Shown piece by piece: positions 44,987 to 55,100 of a stretch of DNA of 64,000 nucleotides (its first letter is position 1; every line of letters starts with the position of its first letter). Under the pieces are notes generated by a model that worked only from the letters and a program-made list of their open reading frames with translations, was not told the DNA's origin and ran no database searches. The translations under genes and the position numbers were made by a program. The DNA is taken from assembly GCA_904066235.2 (NCBI GenBank), contig CAJFCV020000005.1:10659501-10723500 (forward strand). The letters run 5' to 3'. Source of the DNA: Bursaphelenchus xylophilus. Taxonomy: Eukaryota > Nematoda > Chromadorea > Rhabditida > Aphelenchoididae.

Positions 44987-47900
44987 TTAAACTTCCATTG
45001 AGTAACTATTGTTCATTCTACTGTCTTTTTCTATGACAAGAAGACCTTGTTTCTGCCTGGATTCTATTTCAAAGATTCCGTTTTTTGACCCGATCCTTTT
45101 CCATTCTGGCCGAATGTAATTGGCTTCCATCTCATTTTCTGTGTTCCTGTTGTACCGTCCGGGCTGAAGGAAAAGAAAAACGTTGAAAAAAGAGATTTAC
45201 ATCACAGAATGATCGTCCAATTTCGCGCCCACCTCAAAGAAATGCTCGCTGTAGAAGACGCGTTTCTGCGCCTCCTCCGCCATGAAATAGGCCATCCACC
45301 AGCCGAACGTGGAGCCAATCGTGGTCAGAATCATCGATTGGCACTTGGTTTGGGCAAATACCATCTCCGTCCCACGGTTCATTTCCGACGGGATGTAGGA
45401 TTTGGAGATTGAGCCTTCATTCTGAACGCAGCGAGATACAGTGAGCGGACCTGATCCAGTGGCAAAAAACGTATCATTTTGCATCCGGGAAGTATCAAAA
45501 ATGTGGCAAAATGCTTCCCTTTCCGAGTGAAAAAACTCCCATTTCAAAGGCGCGCCCTTCAAAACGAAGCTTTTTCATTTGGAGAGGGAAGCATTTTGCC
45601 ACATTTTTGATACTTCCCCGATGCAAAATGGTACGTTTTTCGCCACTGGATCAGGTCCGTCACTGTAGCGAGTAAGTGGGGGAAAAGCAACGAAAAAATT
45701 GGAAATGCTTTTACATTTTACTTACAACCAGCTGCTCTGCAATTGTTTGTGAGTGACTTTTATTGTCCGAAAACACAATTGCGTTGATGTTTTCAATGTT
45801 ATGAGCCGTCTTCAGATGTTGGATTATGAATTTTGCTGCCTAAAACAGCAATTTTTTCTCTGTTATCAGTCTGTCGGGAAAATAATGAGCACTCTGTCGC
45901 TTCGAAAAATCTCCACCGAGAAAAAGTTGGCATAGAAAGGAATGAAGTAAAATTCGGCGTCAAAAAGTATCAATGAGAGAAAACAAAGATTGTTGATTTT
46001 GAAGATAGACTGGTTTAATTTTTATACGAGACCTTTTGCAACACAAAACAAGTCTCATAAGATGACAAAACCAACCTTCAAAAAAAAACAATCTGTTTTA
46101 TGACTCGCGGATACTTTTTTATACCAAATTTTGGCTCATTTGCATCTCTTTTCCCTGTATGTTCAACAGTCGCATTACTATCAGTTTGTCGGGACAATAA
46201 TGAGCACTCGGAAATTGCCACCGATAAAAAAATTGTATCGCGGAAAACTCAAATTTCTTTTCACTTCAGCGACGCGATCAGCGCAATGCTGTGCTCATTA
46301 TTTTCCCGACAGACTGATATTCAATTTTGCTCACTTCAAATGTCCACGTCACATTGCTCTTTTTGAATCTTCCCTTTTCGAAATCCCTCAGATGGATGCA
46401 GAGCTTGTGCGAGCGATCGCCTTTGAATACAGTTTTGTCATAGTCATCAATAAGTCTCTTGATTTCCGTCGATGGCGCAAAGATCTTACGGATTCTCTGC
46501 TTGAACTGATGGAAGTACCCAAAAGATTGAAAATAAATTCCATCGACGATGGCAACCGATTCTTCTTGTCTTTCCAGCAGCCTGAATTGTTTGCAGCGGG
46601 GTTTCAATATCGTTTTAACAGCTTTTCATGTCGTTTTAACAACTTTTTCATAACACTAATTGCAGCAAAGAGACTTGATAATTGGCACGCTTACGTTTTG
46701 ACCCAAAAATACCATTTTGCACAGTGCATTTTGAATTTTTTGCGCTAACGTCGCGCGCAATGCCCATTTTCAGAGAGATCGTTTATTGCGACAGATTTTT
46801 GGCGCGCGACAAACGCCGAAAATCTGTCGTAATAAAGCACAGTGGCGGAACTCATCCGGTGGCAAAAAAACGTTCCATTTTGCATCTGGGAAGTATAAAA
46901 AATGTGGCAAAATGCTTCCCTCTCCAAGTGCAGACTCCGGTTTCAAAAGCGCGCCCTTCAAAACGGAGTTTTTTCAGTTGGAGAGGGATGCATTTTGCCA
47001 CATTTTTTGATACTTCCTGGATGCAAAATGGTACGTTTTTGCCACTGGATCAGGTCCGTCACTGTACCGAATGATCTCTTTGATGGGCATCACACGCGAC
47101 GTTAGTGCAAAAAATCCAAACTCAATTGTGAAAAGTTGTGTTTTTGAGGCCAAAAATCCGCAATTTGTGAATTATCAGGACCCTTTTGCTCCGAGCAGTA
47201 CACTAACAGCACAAAAACGCGCAAAAATTTCGCTTACTTTTCTATGTCATCCGTTTCCCACGTAGACACGCCAAAAGGCACTTCCACCGCATCGTCTATA
47301 GAGGGCTGAAAGCTCATTGTATAACGTATAGTTCAACGTTTTGAAAAGCATTTACTCATCCGCCGACAAGTTCATATTAGAAACATCGGGGCTAAGGTAG
47401 TACAGCCCCCCAGTCCAGTTTAGCCCCCCAAAACCCAGTACAACCCCCCTCGTCCATTCTGAACCCCAAAATTTATTTCAAAGAATTAATCCAAGTTGTA
47501 TGGTCCAGCACAAGTCCCCTACGTTTTAGATGAAGCCCCCTACGTTTTAGATCAAACCGCTTACGTTTTAGATCAAGCCCCCTCCGTTTTAGATCAAGCC
47601 CCCTACGTTTCATGTCAAGCCCCCTACGTTTTAGATCAAACCCCCCAACGTAGTAGATCTCGCAACAAGTGCATTTCCTCGAAATTTCCAACTCACCCGG
47701 CTATACAGTACGCTCAAGGCGGGGAAATAATAGGTCATTTCATATTTCTCAAACAGTCCGCATCTTTTGAAATGAGCGCCAATAATTGCGGTTCGATTTG
47801 TTTGAAGACTCAAGCCGTATAAAGCGGCGATTCTCCAGAACTGCAACAAAAAATAAAAATTTTTAAAACTGTTGCTGACAAGGAAAGTGTCTCAACTGCG

Positions 47901-48916
47901 ACGCTCCAATGGCCTTATAAATGATTTTGTATTAGTCTGTCGGGAAAATAATGTGGATTTGTCGAGCCTTGGAATCGCCCATCATCGCTTTGCGACGACT
48001 GGAGATTTGGATCGTGTTTTTCGAGAGGAAAGAAATTTTGCTGCGACAAACCCACATTATTTTCCCGACAAACTGATACGATAGGCACGTCAAGCCAAAG
48101 TCGCAAATTTAAAGATAAATTGAAGCTTACAATATTCGCCATTCCCGCGCAATCCCCACTTTTTATTGCCAAGGTCTTTCCGAATTCTGGCCATAACTTT
48201 TGCGCTTCATACGTTTTAGGCCTGACCCTTGTAATTCCAGGTTGTGCCTCCTTTATTACAGTCCTGTTAAAATTATGTGTCTCCGCTGAAAAGGGGACAA
48301 TAACGAGCACATTTTTACATCAATTTCTGCACGGGAAGTGAGTGCTTCAAGAGCGACGCTCAGAGTTTCAGATTTCGCTTAAATTTTGCACACACCTCAG
48401 CATAGAGAACATATCAATTTGTGAAAGTTTCAGCTCTCGCCTTGCAGGCACAGCCGAGATATTCAACGATCTTTGCCGTCGAGAGAGCACGCGAAACAAG
48501 GAGAAGGTCAGAGAGAAAAAACGGCAGAGATACAGCCAGTTTTTTCTCTCTGACCTCTTCTCTCTTTCGTGTGCTCTCTCGACCGCAAAGATCGCCAAAT
48601 ATCTCGACGGTGCCTGCAAAGCGCAAGCAAAAACTTTCAAAAAAACACGCGTGCAAAATTTAAGCGAAATCTGAAACTCTGAGCGTCGCACTTGAAGCAC
48701 TCACTTCCCGTGCAGAAATTGATGTAAAAATGTGCTCGTTATTGTCCTCTGTGCAAAATTTAAAGAAAATCTGAGCGTCCCAAAATGGGCACTGGCCCTT
48801 CAGCCATACCACTTACAGCTTGTGGAATAGAAAATTGTGTATGTGCTCGCCAGAACAATGAGTAGCAATACAATTTTCTTATTCTTCCCCACGATCCAGA
48901 CAATCTGTCGAAGCAT
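44987..48916 (-). CDS. Gene I: GT11-type fucosyltransferase-like protein, 397 aa
   Basis: Minus-strand exons 48916-48817, 48285-48131, 47840-47697, 47305-47238, 46581-46335, 45839-45726, 45421-45233 and 45163-44987; same phases as G and H; stop TAA at 44989-44987. Membrane anchor at residues about 14-32; GMANIFWRIAALYGLSL; HLRDFEKG (from 219) in place of HxRRxD; FSDN; SMILTTIGSTFGWW. It is very close to gene H in exons 3, 5, 6 and 7, so the two are a recent tandem pair, while exons 1, 4 and 8 have diverged. The C-terminus is the longest of the three. An AATAAA on the minus strand lies immediately after the stop. Enzymatic activity is uncertain because of the altered motif. Confidence 0.88.
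45439..45665. mobile_element. F3 element, intron 6 of gene I
   Basis: Ends CAGTGAGCGGACCTGATCC / GGATCAGGTCCGTCACTG, TA on both sides, beginning 18 bases from exon 45233-45421. An F3 copy occupies the same relative position in gene H (36048). Confidence 0.85.
46179..46320. mobile_element. F1a element, intron 5 of gene I
   Basis: Ends TATCAGTTTGTCGGGACAAT / CCCGACAGACTGATA, ending 15 bases from exon 46335-46581. A lone F1 end is at 45864-45885. Confidence 0.8.
46840..47064. mobile_element. F3 element, intron 4 of gene I
   Basis: Ends CAGTGGCGGAACTCATCC / GGATCAGGTCCGTCACTG; it interrupts F2-like sequence (46720-46835). Confidence 0.8.
47508..47650 (+). repeat. 21-22 base minisatellite, intron 3 of gene I
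   Basis: Six or seven copies of CCCCCTACGTTTTAGATCAAG with small changes, preceded by related CAGCCCCCCAGTCCAGTTTAG-like units from about 47402. Confidence 0.85.
47931..48078. mobile_element. F1b element, intron 2 of gene I
   Basis: Ends TTAGTCTGTCGGG / CCCGACAAACTGATA; core ATGTGGATTTGTCG / CGACAAACCCACAT. Confidence 0.85.
48292..48752. repeat. Palindrome: F4 element with inverted flanks, intron 1 of gene I
   Basis: The F4 part (48346-48705, GCGACGCTCAGAGTTTCAG / CTGAAACTCTGAGCGTCGC) is surrounded by an inverted duplication of about 50 bases of intron DNA (GACAATAACGAGCACATTTT / AAAATGTGCTCGTTATTGTC). The left flank borders the acceptor of exon 2. Confidence 0.85.
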
Positions 48917-49026
48917 GGAAGGGAAAAAGGAAAAGAAAATACATTGGAAAAGGGTTCATCCGCAGCAAAATTTAGAATTCCATGGAACAAGTGATAATAA
49001 AGTCGTCGGGAGGGAATTGTAATGAG

Positions 49027-50862
49027 CGTTAAAACACGATTTCTGACTCACTGAATCAGCAGTGTACAAGGCCGGGACATAGGAAATTTTCGATTTTGAG
49101 ATTTACAGCCGGATATGACCGCACCCATCATATAAGTGTGTTCCTGAAGCCTTTTGCCCTAATTCTCCCGTTAACCTAGTTTTATTTACAATTTAAGCAA
49201 TTTACAGTAACGTCAAATATCTCAAAATTGAGAAGACCTAGGCCCGTAAAATTGTGGTCATATACGTTTTTGGGCACTGTGAATCCAATGGAGGTGGTTT
49301 TGGATCGAAAGGATTACTGTAACATAGCAAACCTACGCTTCGGCCGCACAAAATCGGCCGTAAAAAAGTTGTTTCTAAAAACCCACAGCTGAATTTTTGA
49401 TATGTTAATCAGCATAAAATTCTGCCCTACAAACATTCAAAAAAAGTCCAAAAATCCGTGTTGCTATTTTTGTGGTATAGTGGATTTTGACAAAATCTAC
49501 TAATCTGACGTCCCGGGTTCGAGTCCGGGTGGACGCAAATCACTGAGAATTGATCGGGAATGACTTTAATGGATGGAATATACAAGCTTGAGTTTATTTT
49601 AGGTCATTTTGATAAGATTCTGACAATTTTCTGATTTTTCGGTGGAAAAAAAGCGAAAATACAACTTTTTGACAAATCGTATTTTACACTGCTTTTTTGT
49701 GTTCATAACACAATAAGAACTTATATTTAATAATTTTAAGGGGTTCTTCGACAATCCAACCCGTTAAAAAATTTGTTTAATGTTGTACTGGACACCTGGT
49801 AAGCAGGAAGTGGATAGATCATCCAGATTGCACTTTCTTCTGCTCTGACTTGCCAAATTTTCCGTAAAGGGTATAACTAGCATAAAATCTCAATTATTTG
49901 GCGGGTAACCACAAGAAATCTAGTTTGAAAATGAAAATTTCTCCGCGTTTCATCAACTGTTCTATAGAGGCAAATTACTTCGATGATGAACCGTTTTCTA
50001 AAAAAAATGTGAAGTATGGTCACAGAACAGTGAATTACGTTGTCACTAGCTAAAATTATAGTTCCTACAGATGCCTGCATGAGGCAAGATTAACAGATAC
50101 CAAGTATAATATCTAAATATTCAGAAAATAGTTTCTACTTGTTGGAGACCCCTTAAAAACACTACATATAAGTTCTTAATACGTCATGAACACAAAACAG
50201 CAGTGTAAAATACGATTTGTCAAAAAGTTGTATTTTCGCTTTTTTTCCAGCGAAAAATCAGAAAATTGTCAGAATCTTATCAAAATGACCTAAAATAAAC
50301 TCAAGCTTGTATATTCCATCCATTAAAGTCATTCCCGATCAATTCTCAGTGATTTGCGTCCACCCGGACTCGAACCCGGGACGTCAGATTAGTAGATTTT
50401 GTCAAAATCCACTATACCACAAAAATAGCAACACGGATTTTTGGACTTTTTTTGAATGTTTCTAGGGCAGAATTTTATGCTGATTAACATATCAAAAATT
50501 CAGCTGTGGGTTTTTAGAAACAACTTTTTTACGGCCGATTTTGTGCGGCCGAAGCGTAGGTTTGCTATGTTACAGTAATCCTTTCGATCCAAAACCACCT
50601 CCATTGGATTCCCAGTGCCCAAAAACATATCTGACCACAATTTTACGGGCCTAGGTCTTCTCAATTTTGAGATATTTGACGTTACTGTAAATTGCTTAAA
50701 TTGTAAATAAAACTAGGTTAACGGGAGAATTAGGGCAAAAGGCTTCAGGAACACACTTATATGATGGGTGCGGTCATATCCGGCTGTAAATCTCAAAATC
50801 GAAAATTTCCTATGTCCACGGCTAATTCACCGAGTCAGAAATCGTGTTTTAAAACATGTCCA
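49027..50862. repeat. 1.8-kb palindrome with arms of about 730 bases
   Basis: Left arm 49027-49755, right arm about 50150-50862, very similar (for example GAAATCGTGTTTTAA / TTAAAACACGATTTC at the ends). A loop of about 390 bases lies between. No protein signal. Each arm contains a tRNA-like segment. Shared phrases such as CACCTCCATTGGATTC occur in both arms with few changes, implying recent origin or gene conversion between arms. Confidence 0.92.
49473..49526 (+). pseudogene. tRNA-like segment (A and B boxes) in the palindrome
   Basis: TGGTATAGTGG (49473-49483) fits a pol III A box and GGTTCGAGTCC (49516-49526) a B box, followed by GGGTGGACGCA like a tRNA 3' end. The 5' side does not pair with GGACGC and the T stem has a mismatch, so this is a tRNA relic or the head of a tRNA-derived SINE. 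The mirror copy has its B box at 50366-50376. Confidence 0.55.
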
Positions 50863-51032
50863 ACTCCAAAAACGCATCGAAATTGGGCGATTGCGTGACC
50901 GCGTCGCGTCTAGACGGAGACACGTGGGTTTCCAGAAGCGCGGAGGAACTCTAATCACCTTTTTCTCAACAACGGATCGGCGGAGTAGGTTAAAATCATG
51001 GGCACTGGGAGATAGTGGCCATGATTTATCTA

Positions 51033-51410
51033 TACCAGCCTGTCGGAAAAATAATGTGAATTCGCCACGCCTTGGAATCGCCCATTATCGCCTTGCGACG
51101 GCTAGCCGCGGCTGGAGATTTGGTGCGCTGCGGCGAACTTACAGTGGGGGACCTGATCCAGTGGCAAAAACCGTACCATTTTGCATCCGGGAAGTATCAA
51201 AAATGTGGCAAAATGCTTCCCTCTCCAAGTGAAAAAGCTTCGTTATGAATGGCGCGCCATTTCTCTCACGAAAAGAGCGGGCGCGCTTTTGAATTTTGCT
51301 TTTGAAATCGGAGTTTTTTTAGTTGGAGAGGGATGCATTTTGCCACATTTTTGATACTCCCCGGATGCAAAATGGCACGTTTTTTTGCCACTGAATCAGG
51401 TCCGCCACTG
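51033..51410. repeat. Truncated F1 end and F3 element
   Basis: F1-like CTGTCGGAAAAATAATGTG at 51043. The F3 element 51142-51410 (TA-flanked) inserts into it. F3 ends CAGTGGGGGACCTGATCC / TCAGGTCCGCCACTG. Confidence 0.8.
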
Positions 51411-51477
51411 TATCTTGCAAGATAATGTCCCAAAAATTTTGCAGAATCAAATTACAGCGTTCCCTCTTACAGCGTGA

Positions 51478-51895
51478 CCAACTTCCAGCTTCTTCGCCGA
51501 CAGATCGTCAAAAAATTGCCGATCACTTTCCTCCACATTTCTTGAAACTCCTTATATTTACAGTGGGGGCCTAATCCAGTCGCCAAAATGTGCAATTTTG
51601 TTTCCTGGAAGGAATAAAATTGCCGCAAAAAAAGATCCCTTTTCTGACCAAAAAACAGTGCTTTGAAATCGCGGGCGCTCTGCGAAGGAAAGCAAGAGAA
51701 CGACCTCTTCAAAGCAGTTTTTTTTGGTCAGAAAAAGGAGGTATTTTGCGGCAATTTTTAACCTCCTGGAAACAAAATTGCACATTTTTGGCGACTGGAT
51801 CAAGTGCCCCACTCTAAATACAGGGAGTTTCAAGAGATGTGGAGGAAAATAATCGGCAATTTCTCTACGATCTGTCGGCGGAGAAGCTGGAAATT
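51478..51895. repeat. F3-related element with inverted flanks
   Basis: The inner foldback 51561-51814 (CAGTGGGGGCCTAATCCAG ... CTGGATCAAGTGCCCCACTC) has a distinct interior (TTGTTTCCTGGAAGGAA). Outside it about 80-90 bases of flank are mirrored: TTCCTCCACATTTCTTGAAA on the left against GTTTCAAGAGATGTGGAGGA on the right, plus CGACAGATCGT against ACGATCTGTCG. Confidence 0.85.
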
Positions 51896-52188
51896 GCACA
51901 TACTGTTAGAGGAAACGCTATAATTTTTTCAGCAAAAAGCTTTTGGCCACATTCTCCATGACCTCAAAATCCTACGTCCTCAAAATCAATCTCAAAAATC
52001 TGCTACGACCTCATTTTTATACCAATAAATATTTATTACGTACAAAAATCACAGAATTCGCAAAAAAAAAATTGAAAAATTTGCAAAAACCTGACAAAAA
52101 AAATCCCGTGTTGTCTGATATGGACACTAATGACTTTGGAAATCTCAAAATCTTAGAGACTTCACATTTACCACATTTTCCACCACTT

Positions 52189-55100
52189 TTAAGCCGATGT
52201 AGAAGGTTTTTGTTGGCGAATTTCATCGATCAACTGTTGAATAAGTTTACTTTCCTCCGATTCCTCAGGTTTCTGAAGTCTGAGTTGATGGAGAAAGTCG
52301 AAATCGTCAATTTCGGCTGCCGCTCGGCACGCTTTTTCATTTTCCCTGAAAATTTCAGGTCTCAAGAAATCAAAAAAAGAATTTTTTTTTGTGCCAACCG
52401 TAATTTTTTGTCTCCCGTTTCACCCGGGAATTATGTCAATTTATGTGCGAATTGCGGCCGTTTCATAAATCTCCGGCTGTCCACCTGCACTTAGGTCCCG
52501 CACGTTATAAAACAACCCCCGAAATTGGTGGGTACTGATCAAGTCGGGGGTATTTATGGGCGCCGGAGGTCTGGGAATGGGTGCCGCTCAGGGTTTGCCG
52601 AAATTTTTGGACCTTTTGCCCAGTATAATATACTGTACCTCCACATACAGGCTATATCCGCCCCTAACACATCCGTTGTCCTCTTCCTGGCCCTCCAGCC
52701 TTCCTTTTCCGGCTATTATTTACCAATATCTACAGTAACTTACCCCAAAATTGCCCAAGCTTTCGGCCTTTCCGAGGGTTGGAGTTTCTCCACAAATTTC
52801 GTTGCCAAATCGCTGCGTTTGTGCTTGGCCAATATTTGAATGAGTGGGAAGAAGCCTCGAGGTGGCTTTTGCTCTCTCGCGAAATGTTCGAACCGTTGCC
52901 AGAGGTCGTTTTCCGCCAGTGCTTCCAGAGTCCAATACCAATACTGTAGGTCGTTCAATTTGTATTTTTTTCGGAGAACATCGGCTTGTTGGGGTCGCTG
53001 AAAGTGGAAAGCGTCCATATTACTCCCATATAACCACATAAAATTCGAATTTATCATCTATTCCAACTTATAAAAAAATTTTGGTCCCGCCACGAAAACT
53101 TGATTTTTAATTTTACTGCCCAAAATGGGTAAAACTTGACTGATAGCAACATTTATCGTCTCCTACCTTTATAACTGCCCATTTAAACGTCTCTTTCAGG
53201 GTTTTATCGACCAAACTTGTCGCGTATTTTTCCTCCAGAATCGCGTTTTCCTTCACCAATTGTTGATGCTGTTGTGTGAGGTTGGCCAACTGGCTATATC
53301 CTCCCGATTGAAGGGCCTCCTGAGCCTTTGCAAGCTGTTCCGTTAGCTTTGTCGTGTCAAAAACATTACAATCGGCGGTGGCATTCAAATAATAGAGGGC
53401 TTGTCTTCGGAAGTCGTCGCTCTGTTGATATAGGGCTAACAATCGGGCTGGATTCTCGTCTTTTGTCATCTCCTGGAAATAAAACTAGCTTACTCCACTC
53501 TATTTGGCAACCTTACACGTTTAATATTGTTTTTTAGACAAAATTTATATTACACTAGGCATCAGATCACTTACTTTATACATTTGGAAGACATTGGGGA
53601 CTTTTTGAAGGGTCAGCTCGAGTTCTCTGGGGTTCCTATCGGCTTTCAGATGGCGGATGACCAAGTACACTAAAATTCAAAAAAATAAAAAAGCATTTTG
53701 GGTTACTGTAACAAAAAAATTCAACTCAAAAATTCTCCAAATTCCATCTCCAAACGGCTTACAAAGATCGGGATCATTGCATTTGGCGCAAATTTCCAGT
53801 GCTTTCTCTTGTTTCTTCAGTTTCAAAAACGATTTGACTTGTTTTGTGACATCCACCTCCAGGTCCAACAATCTGGACGCCAAGCGTTGGAGCCCCTTCT
53901 CATGGGCGACGAGGGCCGTCTCCGCGAACGACACATGCTTTTGCTCCTTGAAGCGTTGGATGATCCGTTCGCAAAGAGCGTTCTCTTCGGCCAGTCCATT
54001 CGAGACTTTATCCATCGAGTCCAACGCCCAGTGTGCGATGATTCGCGAGCGGGACTGGGGCTGGGTTTGGGTGGCGATTATGTCGGCGGCGGCGAAGAGT
54101 CGGAGCTCGATCAGGCGGTCCAGGACGGCTCTGATGCCCAGGATCTCCAGCTGCTTGAAGCTGAGCGGGATCCCTCTTTCGTAGAGGAACCGCAGCACTC
54201 GGAACATCTTGCACTTCTCCGAAAACTCGATTCTCTGCGTGTTCGAGCTGATCCGCCGCAGCGATTGGCCGAACACCGCCGCCGCCAACAAATTCTCCTC
54301 TTCTTGAGCGGTTCGAATTTCCGTGGCGGCTTCGAAACAATCTTTCACGGCTTCGGAAATGGCGTCTCCAATCTGCTGGACGTAGTCGTTGACTTGGGGG
54401 TCCGAGCGGCGGAATTTCAGCGACGCTTCGTAGAGGAAGGCGCCCGGCGCTTGTGAGGCCATCGACAAGACTCGGCGAGTTGCGGACGAGACCGGATGGA
54501 GGGCGTGGACCGAGTCGTTGGTGTAAATTGTGAGGCCATCCGGCTCTTGAGAAGTGTGGATGTCATAGGGGAATTTGTATCTGAAAAAATCACCAAATAC
54601 GAGATGATTTATGCCAGTCCGTTCACAATATTGTTGGAGTGATTTTTGCGACAATTGGGAAAAAATTAGTGGGTTTCCGGAATTTTCGGAAATCAACAGA
54701 TGCAACACCCAAGAGTTTTCGAAAGTGACTGTTTTCAAAGAGTTTCTTCTTTCTACAACAGTGTGATTGTCCCGTTTCGACACTGACTTGATGTCTCCGC
54801 TTTCATTAGGTGGTCAAAGACTTTGTTTTTGAAATTTGGAAATCATTTGGTCTTATGATCTCTTAATGCGGCATACTAGTCCGCTTGTAAAGTCGTTGAA
54901 GTGATTTTGGCGACATGCATTGTGCGAAAACAAAAATCAACCCTGCACTGTGTAATTTGTTGCTTTTTGCACCGTGCAAAAGGCTTTTTTGGATTGTCGC
55001 TTGCGCCCTGACTTTTTCTCGTGTCGGGGTGCAAGCTACAGTCCAAAAACCCCCATTGCATGGTGCAAAAAGCAACAAATTTCGCAGTGCAAAGTAAACT

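Noticed and set aside
49460..49545. Functional tRNA gene
   Set aside because: A and B boxes are present, but the acceptor stem cannot pair and the T stem has a mismatch; kept only as a relic.
51943..52494. Plus-strand 183-codon open frame
   Set aside because: It overlaps the last vps-16 exon and its 3' region in antisense; composition is Lys/Phe/Asn-rich and without domain signal.
53698..54456. Plus-strand open frame opposite vps-16
   Set aside because: Antisense shadow of the large vps-16 exon, whose minus-strand product matches the Vps16 helical domain.
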